Positions 53,165 through 61,082 of a DNA stretch of 64,000 nt are shown piece after piece. Location: positions 372,001 through 436,000 of the forward strand of contig NZ_CP120360.1 in NCBI RefSeq assembly GCF_029510815.1. Direction: 5' to 3'. This stretch comes from Janibacter sp. DB-40 (GTDB lineage Bacteria > Actinomycetota > Actinomycetes > Actinomycetales > Dermatophilaceae). The notes beneath the pieces are model-generated. The model saw nothing but the letters and a program-made list of their open reading frames with translations, had not been told where the DNA came from and did no database searches. Numbering within the stretch: position 1 is the stretch's first letter; every line of letters begins with the position of its first letter. The position numbers were made by a program, and so were the translations under genes.

Positions 53165-56100
53165 GTGACCGAGCAGCCGACGACCCCCGCCCCGGTCCCG
53201 GCAGCCCTGACCCCGTTGCGCCGGGAACTTTCGGAGCTCGGCGGGCCCAACACCCTGATCTGGCCCGCCCGGGACCCGCACGTGGTGGACCTGAGCAGCG
53301 CCCACCCCGGCGGTGTGGCCATGTTGCTGTCCGGGCGGGACGCCCGCCTGTCCGATCTCGTGCGCGAGCCGGGCGCCCTGCTGCGCGCCCAGCGGGCCGC
53401 CGGCACCCTCAGCGAGCACGTCGACGCGATCGAGGAGGAGCACGGTGTGCGCACCTGCTTCCTCGCCATGGGCACGGCCTCCTGGGACATCCCCGGCCAG
53501 GAGGAGCGTCCGATAGCGCCCATCCTGCTGCGCCGGGCCGCCCTGCGTCGCCTGCGACCGGGCCCCGACTTCGCCCTCGACCTCGCCGACCGCGTCGAGC
53601 TGAACCCTGCTCTGGTGACCTACCTGCGGGGCGCGCTGCACCTCGACTTGGACGGGGACGAGCTCGTGGCCCTCGGCCGGGGGGACGGCCCCGGCTTCAA
53701 CCCCACGCCCGTCTACGAGGCGCTGGAGGCGCGCTGCGCCGACCTGCCGGGGCTGCACATCACCCCGCGCATCGTCATCGGCTCCTTCCCCTACGGCAAG
53801 GCCGAGGCGCTCGCCGACGTCTCCGCACTCGCCGACTCGGGTCGCCTGCCCCGGACCGACCCCCTTCGCGCGCTGCTCACGGGACGGCCGATCACCGCGC
53901 AGCGCGAGCCGGTGAGCACGGCGGACACCGCCGTCAGCGACGTGACCGCCGATCAGCAGGCCGTCCTCGACCGGGTCGCGGCGGGGGAGAGCCTCTTCGT
54001 CGACGCGCCCCCCGGCACCGGTGCCGCCCGGCTCGTGGCCGCGACGATCGCAGCGGCCACCGCCCGAGGCCGCAACGTCCTCCTCCTGAGCGAGAAGGTC
54101 GCCCCGATCCGGGGCGTCCACGCCGAGCTGGAGCTCTCCGGCCTGTCCGACCTGCTGCTCCACGTGAGTGACCCCGCCGCCGAGGTCGACCCGGCCGTGA
54201 TCACCGCCCGCTGGCCGGCCCGCCCGCCGGAGGGCGAGGGACACTTCGCTGCGCCGGGGCGCCGCGCCGCCGAGGCCGCCCGGTTGCTCGAGGGCCACAC
54301 CGAGGCGACCCACACCAAGCGCGAGCCGTGGGGCGTCTCCATCGCCGACGCGCACGACGCCATGGTCACCCTGGGCACCCGCCGTCCGGCGCCCCGCTCC
54401 CGGGTCCGTTTGACCGGACCCGTCCTCGAGGCCATCGACCCCGCCGCCCGCGACGCCCTCGTCACCCAGATGACCGGTGTCGCCTCCCGCCGCGCCTGGC
54501 GCGCGGGCCGGCAGGAGCAGCCGTGGGCCGGCGCCCGCCTGCACACCCAGGACGACGTCGACGACGTCCTGGCCGCCGTCGAGCGGCTGCGGGGGAGCGA
54601 AGGGAGTCTCGCCCGCCTGCGCAGCACCCTGCGTGAGGTCTTCGCGGACATCGCCGAGCCCCGCGCGGCCTGCCCGGCCGACTACGGCCGCTTCCTCAGC
54701 GGCATCGAGGAGATCCGCGACACGCTCGAGGTCTTCCGCCCCGAGGTCTTCGACACCCCGCTGGACGACCTGCTCGCTGCGACCGCCCCCGCCGGGACAC
54801 CGGCGCACGGCGAGTCCCTGGGTGTCTTCGAGCGATACCGCCTGCGCCGCCAGGCGGGCAGGCTCCTGCGCCCGGGGCGCCCACCCACCGACCTGCACGC
54901 TGCGTTGGCACTCGCGGCCACCCAGCGGCGCAGCTGGTCACGCCTGACCGGTGGAGGCGGCCGGCCACGGATCCCGACGGACATCGACCGGGCACACGGT
55001 GCCTACGAGCGCGTGTACGCGGACCTGACCCACGTGGGTGCGGTGCTCGGCGACACCCCGTCCGGCGGTCGTCTGCTCGACACCCCGTGGGACGAGCTGG
55101 ACCGGCGCCTCGACGACCTTGCCAAGGACGCCGCCGGCGCTCGGGCCGTGCCCGACGTCATCGACGACCTCGACGACCTGCGGGCCCGGGGGCTGGGCGA
55201 GCTCGTGGACGACTTCGCGGCCCGCCGCGTCGAGCCTGCCGCCGTCGGCGACGAGGTGCGCTTCGTCTGGTGGGCCTCCGTGCTCGCAGAGGCGAGCCGC
55301 GACGATCGGTACGGCACGGTCACCGGCCGCCACCTCGACGAGGCCCTGCGGACCTTCGTCGAGGCCGACCGGGCGAGCCTGGGCGCCAACGCCGCTCGCA
55401 TCGTCGCGCGCCAGCGCGAGCACTTCCACCGGGTCGGGCGCGGTATGCGGTCCGTCGCCCGGCAGGTGGCCGAGGCCGAGGCCGGCCGGCTGCCCCGCCC
55501 CCGTGGCATGCCGTCGCCGATCGCTGGGGCGGACTGCTGCGGGCCGTCGCGCCCGCCTGGGCCATGACCCCCTTCGTCGTCGGGCAGGTGCTGCCGCTGC
55601 GCGAGCGCTTCGACCTCGTCATCGTCGACGACGCCTCCCGGACCACCCTCGCCCGCGCCCTCTCCGGCATCGCCCGCGGCAGCCAGCTGCTCGTCATCGG
55701 CGACCGCGGCCAGCTCCCGCCCCGGGTGTGGAGCGCCGACGGGGAGTCTCCGCACCGCCCGCGCCGAAGCAGTCGCTCGCCGACCTCGCCGCCGAGGTCC
55801 TGCCGACGCAGGCCCTGCGCGACAGCGCCTACCCGCGCCCGCGGGTGACCCCCCTTCTGGGCGACTCCGCCGCCGGTGAGGTCGTGCACCCGCCGACGCC
55901 GCGCGAGCGCGAGGACGTGCGCGTGGTCCACGTGGAGGGCAGGGGGATCCTCGACGAGCGGACCGGGCTGGTCGAGACCACGCCCTCGGAGGTCGAGGCG
56001 GTGCTCGCGCTCGTGCGCGCCCACCTGCAGCAGCACCAGCGCCACTCGCTCGGCATCGTCACCTTCGGCCGGCGCCACGCCGAGGAGATCACCCACGCGA

Positions 56101-56804
56101 TCTCCGAGCTCCTCGCCTCGGACCGGTCACTGGCGGCGGCGGCCGCGGCACTCCACGAGCCGCTCATCGCCAAGCCTGCCGACCGGTGGCAGCGGGAGCA
56201 GCGCGATCGCACCATCGTCTCCGTGGGCTTCGGCCGCACCCCGCAGGGGGCGGTCATCAACCGCCTCGGGGCACTCAGCGGCCCGCTGGGGGAGCAGCTC
56301 GTGCTGCTCGCCGCGACCCGTGCCCGCCGTGCCGCCACCTGGGTGACGACGTTCTCCCCGGACGACTTCAGGGACAAGCCCGACCAGGCCGGCCACCGCG
56401 CGCTGCGCACCCTCCTCACGAGCATCGAGGAGGGGGAAGCCGCGACCGGGTCCGCCGCCGAGGAGCTCAGCCCCCTGCTCGCCGGATTCGTCGAGCGGCT
56501 GCGTGCCAGCGGCCTCGTCGTCCACACCGACGTCGGGGAGGGCGATCACCGCATCGACATCGCCATTGCCGACCCGCGCGACCCCTCACGGATGCTCGTC
56601 GCCGTCGACGTGGACGGGCCCGGCTACGCGGGACTGGCCTCCACCCGGCAGCGCGACCGGATCCTCGTCGAGCGGCTCATCGACCTGGGCTGGCACCACC
56701 TGCGGCTGTGGACGGTGGACATCTTCGCCGACCCCGCGCGCCAGGAGGCGCAGGTGCAGCGTGCCGTGCGAGAGGCGATCGAGGAGGACGAGCAGCATGG
56801 GTGA
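53165..56804 (+). pseudogene. DUF4011 helicase-like protein with C-terminal Vsr-type (MTES_1575) nuclease domain, two frameshifts
   Basis: Intact length would be about 1213 residues. Order: a DUF4011-type N-terminus (ILLRRAALRRLRPGPDFALDL), a UPF1-like SF1 helicase core, and a C-terminal Vsr-like PD-(D/E)XK domain (HRIDIAIADP, AVDVDGPGYAG, STRQRDRIL, LGWHHLRLWTVDIF). The Walker A site reads DAPPGTGAAR, with Ala287 where Lys is expected, so ATP hydrolysis is doubtful; QLLVIGDRGQLPP and TRARRAA mark later helicase motifs. The coding passes through three frames with breaks at CCCCC 55498-55502 and GGGG 55741-55744; adding one base at each restores continuity (LPRPPWHAVADRW; ADGGVSAPPAPKQ). So it is either decayed or mis-sequenced. 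The GTG has a -10 box 6 bases upstream. The next small gene overlaps its stop by 8 bases. Confidence 0.8.
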
Positions 56805-56976
56805 CGAGGAGACGCCGCCCGAGCGGGAGCAGCCCCCGCGGGCGGTGCGGCGTGCGCGCCGCCGCCGGACGGACCAGACGAGCGACGACACCGACCGCGG
56901 CTGGGGCGAGGTCCCGGCGGACGAGGACGCTCACGACCGCTGGCTGCAGGAGCAGCGGCCGCCGCACTACGAGTAG
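56797..56976 (+). CDS. Small charged protein, partner of the helicase-nuclease
   Basis: This 59-residue protein starts MGDEETPPEREQ, has a basic middle (VRRARRRRTD) and an acidic end (GWGEVPADEDAHDRWLQEQRPPHYE). It overlaps the upstream helicase-nuclease stop by 8 bases in another frame, so it is co-translated. No family is recognised from sequence alone, but the DRGWGE and RPPHY blocks look like conserved motifs. It may be a DNA-binding or regulatory subunit; that is inference. Confidence 0.7.
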   Translation: MGDEETPPEREQPPRAVRRARRRRTDQTSDDTDRGWGEVPADEDAHDRWLQEQRPPHYE

Positions 56977-56979
56977 GAC

Positions 56980-57966
56980 TCAGCGCACGCGGGGGCGCAG
57001 GTGGTTGCCCGCGATCATGCAGCGCACCGAGCCGCCGGCACTCTCGATCGTCGGGATCGGCACGGTCAGCACCCGGCAGGAGCGCCGGATGGCCGCCAGC
57101 TGGTCCGGGCGAAGGGAGTCGGCCGCCGTGGTGGACATCGCCAGGACCCGGTCGGGGTCACCCAGGTGACGCCGACGACCGGTCAGCTCGATGCAGTTGC
57201 CGGCGAAGCGGTGGACCTGCTCCGGGCTGAGCTCCACGACGGTCTTGCCGGACTCGTGCAGACGGCGCAGCACGGTCTCGCGCTGCTCGCGGTCCGGGAT
57301 CATCCCGGACCCGATGAGGGCGAGCCGTGTGCCCACCGACATCAGCACGTTGGTGTGGTAGACCGGCACGCCCCGCTCGTCGACGGCGTCGAAGAGCACC
57401 GGGTCGTAGTCGTGGTCGGCGCAGAAGTCTGCGAGCAGCTCGGGCGAGAGCCGGTTGGACCGGCACGCGTAGGCCAGCCGGGCGTCGTGATCGAGAACCA
57501 TGGCGCCCGTCCCCTCGAGGAACTGCTCGTCGTACTCGGCGGCGGAGTAGTCGATGACCCGTCGCACGACGAAGGTGCGCTTGAGGTCCTCGATGATGTC
57601 GGCGCGACGCTCGGTGCGCCGGTTCGTGGCGTACATCGGGTACAGCGCCACGGACCCGTCCGGGTGGGTGGAGAACCAGTTGTTCGGGAAGACGCTGTCG
57701 GGCGTGTGTGTCGTGCGGTCGTCGAAGACCGAGACCCCGACGCCGGCACCGGAGAGGGCCCTCGCCAGTGCGGTGACCTCGTCGTGGGCCCGTGCGGCGA
57801 CCACCCGGGGGCCCTCGGCGAGGAGGGACTGGAAGGCGTTGTCCCCGGCAGTCATCGGGTTCGGCGTGAAGTGGCGGGGCCGCACGAGGACGACCCGGGC
57901 CGGGGCCTGGACGCTCGCCGTCTGTGTGGGTACGGGGGTCCTGCGGATCTCGGTGGCGCTGCTCAT
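56980..57966 (-). CDS. ctlX: Citrulline utilization hydrolase CtlX-like (arginine deiminase family)
   Basis: This 328-residue enzyme has the amidinotransferase/guanidino-hydrolase fold: RPRHFTPNPMTAGDNAFQ, PDSVFPNNWFSTH (Asp and substrate Asn), TGAMVLDHDARLAYACRS, PVYHTNVLMSVG (catalytic His) and AGGSVRCMIAGNHL with the catalytic Cys near the end. These blocks match CtlX, which splits citrulline to ornithine, NH3 and CO2; other members act on arginine or dimethylarginine. It overlaps the ornithine cyclodeaminase gene by 4 bases, and ornithine is that enzyme's substrate, so the operon would turn citrulline into proline. Confidence 0.85.
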   Translation of the reverse strand: MSSATEIRRTPVPTQTASVQAPARVVLVRPRHFTPNPMTAGDNAFQSLLAEGPRVVAARAHDEVTALARALSGAGVGVSVFDDRTTHTPDSVFPNNWFSTHPDGSVALYPMYATNRRTERRADIIEDLKRTFVVRRVIDYSAAEYDEQFLEGTGAMVLDHDARLAYACRSNRLSPELLADFCADHDYDPVLFDAVDERGVPVYHTNVLMSVGTRLALIGSGMIPDREQRETVLRRLHESGKTVVELSPEQVHRFAGNCIELTGRRRHLGDPDRVLAMSTTAADSLRPDQLAAIRRSCRVLTVPIPTIESAGGSVRCMIAGNHLRPRVR

Positions 57967-58985
57967 CCCACCGGCTTGAGCGAGTTGACCAGGGAGAAGA
58001 GGTCCTTGGGGTCCTGCGGGTCGGCGACGAGGTCGATCGTCGTCTGCAGGTCGGCGGTCGCGTCGCGGGCGCAGCGCAGTGCGGCGAAGTCGGCGATGGC
58101 GAAGCCGACCGAGTCGAAGACGGTGATCTCCTGCGCCGAGGTGCGGCCCTCGGCCTGGCCGGTGAGCACCTGCCAGAACTCCACGACCGGGAAGTCGGGG
58201 TCCATCTGCTGGATCTCGCCCTCGATGCGGGTCTGCGGCGGGTACTCGACGAAGACCCGGGAGCGAGTGAGGATCTGTGCCTCGAGCTCGGTCTTGCCGG
58301 GGCAGTCGCCACCGATGGCGTTGATGTGCACGCCCGGCTCGACCATGTCGTCGGTCAGGATGGTCGCCATCTGCTTGTCGGCCGTGCAGGTGGTGACGAT
58401 GTCGGCGCCACGAACGGCCTCGGCGGTCGAGGCGGCCTCGGTGATCCGGAAGCCGAGCGGCTCGAGGTTGCGGCGCAACTTGGCCATCGCGGCGGGGTCG
58501 GTGTCGAAGATCTGCAGGTCCTCGATCCCCATGGCCGCGCGGAAGGCCAGCGACTGGAACTCCGCCTGCGACCCGGTGCCGATGAGGGCCATGACCCGCG
58601 AGTCGGGACGGGCGAGGACCCGACCGGTGAGCGCCGACGTCGCGGCGGTGCGCAACGCGGTCAGCAGGGTCATCTCCGAGAGGAAGACCGGGTAGCCGTT
58701 GTCGACGTCGGCCAGCATGCCGAAGGCCGTGACGGTCTGGAAGCCGCGGCTGGGGTTGAGCGGGTGGCCGTTGACGTACTTGAAGGAGTAGGTGACGTTG
58801 TCGGAGGTCGGCATGAGCTCGATGACGCCGAAGGGGGTGTGGCTGGCGATGCGCGGCGTCTTGTCGAAGCTGGTCCACCGCGTGAAGTCGTCCTCGACGT
58901 ACCTCGTCATGGTCCCGAGGACGTTCTCCGCGCCGTCGCGCTGGATCCAACGGCTCATGTTGGGCACATCGAGGAACTGCGTCAT
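57963..58985 (-). CDS. ocd: Ornithine cyclodeaminase
   Basis: Ocd converts ornithine to proline and ammonia using bound NAD+. The 340-residue protein has the crystallin-mu fold with SFKYVNGHPLNPSRG (substrate site), an NAD-binding ALIGTGSQAEFQSLAFRA, and VHINAIGGDCPGKTEL with the catalytic Asp. GGAGAGACC lies just before the ATG. It is first in the ocd-ctlX operon and is divergent from the Lrp regulator. Confidence 0.93.
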   Translation of the reverse strand: MTQFLDVPNMSRWIQRDGAENVLGTMTRYVEDDFTRWTSFDKTPRIASHTPFGVIELMPTSDNVTYSFKYVNGHPLNPSRGFQTVTAFGMLADVDNGYPVFLSEMTLLTALRTAATSALTGRVLARPDSRVMALIGTGSQAEFQSLAFRAAMGIEDLQIFDTDPAAMAKLRRNLEPLGFRITEAASTAEAVRGADIVTTCTADKQMATILTDDMVEPGVHINAIGGDCPGKTELEAQILTRSRVFVEYPPQTRIEGEIQQMDPDFPVVEFWQVLTGQAEGRTSAQEITVFDSVGFAIADFAALRCARDATADLQTTIDLVADPQDPKDLFSLVNSLKPVG

Positions 58986-59118
58986 GGTCTCTCCTTCGTC
59001 GCTCGGCAGGGGTCTCCCGCCCGTTCAGATCAGGCTAGAGTTCTCGTTCTGCACGCGATAGACCAGAAATGTTCGAATTGTGTGCAACACGTGCGCATCC
59101 TGTGCGGGTCGAATTAGC
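58986..59118. promoter_or_regulatory. Divergent promoter region of ocd-ctlX and lrp
   Basis: The 133 bases are unusually A+T rich for the window, with TTCGAATTGTGTGCAAC at 59074-59090 and GTCGAATTAG nearer the regulator. TTCGAA is palindromic. This is where an Lrp-family protein would bind and control both directions. Confidence 0.5.
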
Positions 59119-59559
59119 ATGATGCGCATGTACCGCCCGACGGACCTCGACAAGCGCCTCATCGCTGCCCTGCGCACGGACGGCCGTGCACCCATCTCGG
59201 CCCTGGCCGAGCAGCTCGGGGTCTCCCGGGCGACGGTGACCGCACGCATCGACAAGCTCACCGCCCACGGCGTCATCGTCGGCTTCACGGTGCGCGTGCG
59301 CGACCCCGCCGAGGCCTCCGAGGTGCGCGCCGTCTGCTCCATCGAGGTCGAGGGCCGCACGACGGACCGCGTGATCCGTGAGTTGCGAGGTTTTCCCGAG
59401 ATCCAGGCGCTGCACACGACCAACGGGGGCTGGGACCTCGTCGCCGAGATGTCCTGCGGCGACTTGGCCGCCTTCGACGACCTGCTGCGTCGGATACGTG
59501 GCATCCCCGGCATCGTCAACAGCGAGACCAGCCTGCTGCTCAGCTCCGTCGTCCGCTGA
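59119..59559 (+). CDS. Lrp/AsnC-family transcriptional regulator
   Basis: This protein (146 residues) has the N-terminal HTH (TDLDKRLIAALRTDGRAPISALAEQLGVSRATVTARIDKL) and the ligand-binding RAM domain (AVCSIEVEGR ... LHTTNGGWDLVAEMSCGD). It is divergent from ocd-ctlX, so it most likely senses an amino acid such as ornithine, citrulline or proline and controls that operon. The ATGs at 59119, 59122 and 59128 are all possible starts. Confidence 0.9.
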   Translation: MMRMYRPTDLDKRLIAALRTDGRAPISALAEQLGVSRATVTARIDKLTAHGVIVGFTVRVRDPAEASEVRAVCSIEVEGRTTDRVIRELRGFPEIQALHTTNGGWDLVAEMSCGDLAAFDDLLRRIRGIPGIVNSETSLLLSSVVR

Positions 59560-59562
59560 TTC

Positions 59563-59625
59563 GCAGGAGCCTAGGCTCTTGCGAAGGGGGTGGGGCCCGG
59601 ATGTTGCAGGAGCCTAGGCTCCTGC
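59563..59625. repeat. Two palindromic AGCCTAGGCT repeats
   Basis: GCAGGAGCCTAGGCTCTTGC at 59563-59582 and the perfect 20-bp palindrome GCAGGAGCCTAGGCTCCTGC at 59606-59625. They lie between lrp and the mscL terminator. Confidence 0.88.
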
Positions 59626-59661
59626 GAAGGAGTGGGCTTGGGTTTGCCCGGCCCGGGCAGC

Positions 59662-59704
59662 GCGAAGGGGGTCGGTCACCGAACTGGTGACCGACCCCCT
59701 TCGC
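59662..59704. terminator. Perfect 19-bp hairpin between lrp and mscL
   Basis: GCGAAGGGGGTCGGTCACC and GGTGACCGACCCCCTTCGC pair fully around GAACT. As the genes converge here, it probably terminates mscL and may end lrp as well. Confidence 0.85.
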
Positions 59705-59720
59705 GGCTGTACGGGCCGGG

Positions 59721-60092
59721 TCAGGCCTTGTCGGCGTTGAGCGAGTCGCGGATCTCGCGGAGCAGGAGGACCTGCTCCTCGACGGCTTCCTCCTCCTCCT
59801 TCATGAAGTACCGGTCACGCATGGCGGTGTAGGGCTTGATGACACCGAAGTACACGGCCGCGGCCATGATGATGAAGGCGACGAGCGCGGTGAGGAAGGG
59901 CCCGAAGGTCTGGAAGCCGAGGATCTCCATCTCGTCGAAGTTGAAGTCGGCACCGCCCGTGAGCTTGCCGATGATCTCGAGCAGGAAGTTGGTGAATGCC
60001 GCGACGACGCTGGCGAACGCCGTGGCGATGATCAGACCGGTCGCGATCTCGACGAGATTGCCGCGGAGCAGGAACTCCTTGAAGCCCTTCAT
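59721..60092 (-). CDS. mscL: Large-conductance mechanosensitive channel
   Basis: MscL opens under membrane tension to release solutes during osmotic downshock. The 123-residue protein has the N-terminal MKGFKEFLLRGN helix, TM1 (VEIATGLIIATAFASVVAAF), a short periplasmic loop, TM2 (FLTALVAFIIMAAAVYFGVI) and an acidic C-terminal helix (EEEEAVEEQVLLLREI). GGAGG precedes the ATG at 60092 with good spacing, so the upstream open frame is not used. Confidence 0.96.
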   Translation of the reverse strand: MKGFKEFLLRGNLVEIATGLIIATAFASVVAAFTNFLLEIIGKLTGGADFNFDEMEILGFQTFGPFLTALVAFIIMAAAVYFGVIKPYTAMRDRYFMKEEEEAVEEQVLLLREIRDSLNADKA

Positions 60093-60125
60093 GTATGGGT
60101 ACCTCCGTGATGTGTGGGTGTGAAC

Positions 60126-60143
60126 GCTGATCACATGATCAGC
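60126..60143. promoter_or_regulatory. Palindrome in the mscL promoter region
   Basis: GCTGATCACATGATCAGC: 8-bp perfect arms around CA, about 35 bases before the mscL start, within A+T-richer DNA. It may bind a regulator of mscL. Confidence 0.45.
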
Positions 60144-60204
60144 ACTGCGATCATTCTGACTCAGGATCGCCCCGGTCGCGTCCGCAACGGCCGTGTCCTC
60201 GCAC

Positions 60205-60636
60205 TCACCCGTCCCGGACGACGACGAAGCCCGAGCGGCCACCGGCCTCCGGCGTCATCTGCTGCACCAGCTCCCCGACGTCCGTGGCCGCCACGGAGAC
60301 CCCCACCGTCGGCACCGCACCCGAGGAGGTCGGCGTGGCCATGACGGTCGCTCCGGTGACCACGGGCCGGGCCTGCCCGGGAAGGTAGACCGCCACCGCA
60401 TCGCCGGGGTCGAGCCGGCCGGCGGGGGCGGCCAGCGGCAGGGTCACCACCGGGCCGCTCGCAGTGCGCGCCTGCGGAGACGCCGCAGGGGATCTGGCCG
60501 AGCCGAGGGTCAGGTGCAGGGCGAGCAGGATCGCGCCGGCAGCGAGGCCGCGGCGCACGAGCGACAGCCGCCAGGCGGCACGCCGGGACGGCCCGAAGAG
60601 GGACGGCAGGTGGGCGGCGAGACGTGAGGTGGCCAT
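60205..60636 (-). CDS. SAF-domain-like (RcpC/CpaB type) small exported protein
   Basis: This 143-residue protein has a basic N-terminus, one membrane span (about 28-46) and an extracytoplasmic part that contains LDPGDAVAVYLPGQ and a beta-rich end (GVSVAATDVGELVQQM...GFVVV), the late part of SAF domains seen in CpaB/RcpC-like proteins. It seems shorter than usual, lacking the typical first SAF segment. The ATG has ACGCTA (TAGCGT) 7 bases upstream, a leaderless promoter. A role in the cell envelope or pilus assembly is a guess. Confidence 0.55.
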   Translation of the reverse strand: MATSRLAAHLPSLFGPSRRAAWRLSLVRRGLAAGAILLALHLTLGSARSPAASPQARTASGPVVTLPLAAPAGRLDPGDAVAVYLPGQARPVVTGATVMATPTSSGAVPTVGVSVAATDVGELVQQMTPEAGGRSGFVVVRDG

Positions 60637-60679
60637 GCCGCCGACGCTAGGAGCGCGGCGGCCGACCCGGACGCGCGCG

Positions 60680-61039
60680 TCAGCTCGTGGTGGAGGCGGC
60701 GCTCGAGGTGGTCGAGCTTGTGGACGAACCGCTGCCCGAGGACGAGGAGCTCGACGAGGAGGACCCGGAGCCGGACGAGTCGCTCGACGACGAGCTCGAG
60801 GAGTCGCCCGACGAACCGTTCGTCTCGCTCGAGGTCCCGGACGAGCGGGACGAGCCGGCGTCCGAGCGCGAATCGTTCTTGTAGAACCCGCCGCCCTTGA
60901 AGACGACCCCGACCGCGTTGAACTGCTTGCGCAGACGGCCAGAGCACTCGGGGCAGGTCGTCAGCGAGTCCTCGCTGAAGGACTGCACGACATCGAACTG
61001 GTGGCCGCACTCGGTGCAGGCATAGGCATAAGTAGGCAT
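60680..61039 (-). CDS. FmdB-family zinc ribbon protein with Ser-rich tail
   Basis: The first 45 residues are an FmdB zinc ribbon: YACTECGHQF (CxxC) and CPECSGRLRK (CxxC). The remaining 70 residues are almost only Ser, Gly, Asp and Thr, a flexible tail. FmdB-like proteins are thought to bind zinc and regulate genes or assist membrane proteins. Size 119 residues; the tail is repetitive and likely variable between strains. Confidence 0.88.
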   Translation of the reverse strand: MPTYAYACTECGHQFDVVQSFSEDSLTTCPECSGRLRKQFNAVGVVFKGGGFYKNDSRSDAGSSRSSGTSSETNGSSGDSSSSSSSDSSGSGSSSSSSSSSGSGSSTSSTTSSAASTTS

Positions 61040-61070
61040 TTCGTCGCTGAGTATATGCCGGTCGCTGGCC

Positions 61071-61076
61071 TAGGCT
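61071..61076 (+). promoter_or_regulatory. -10 box TAGGCT, leaderless-type promoter of the penicillin acylase gene
   Basis: TAGGCT ends 6 bases before the GTG at 61083. Confidence 0.55.
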
Positions 61077-61082
61077 CACACC

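Noticed and set aside
55498..55744. Homopolymer frame breaks read as phase variation
   Set aside because: Tracts of only 4-5 bases rarely slip enough for phase variation; missing-base errors or simple decay fit better.
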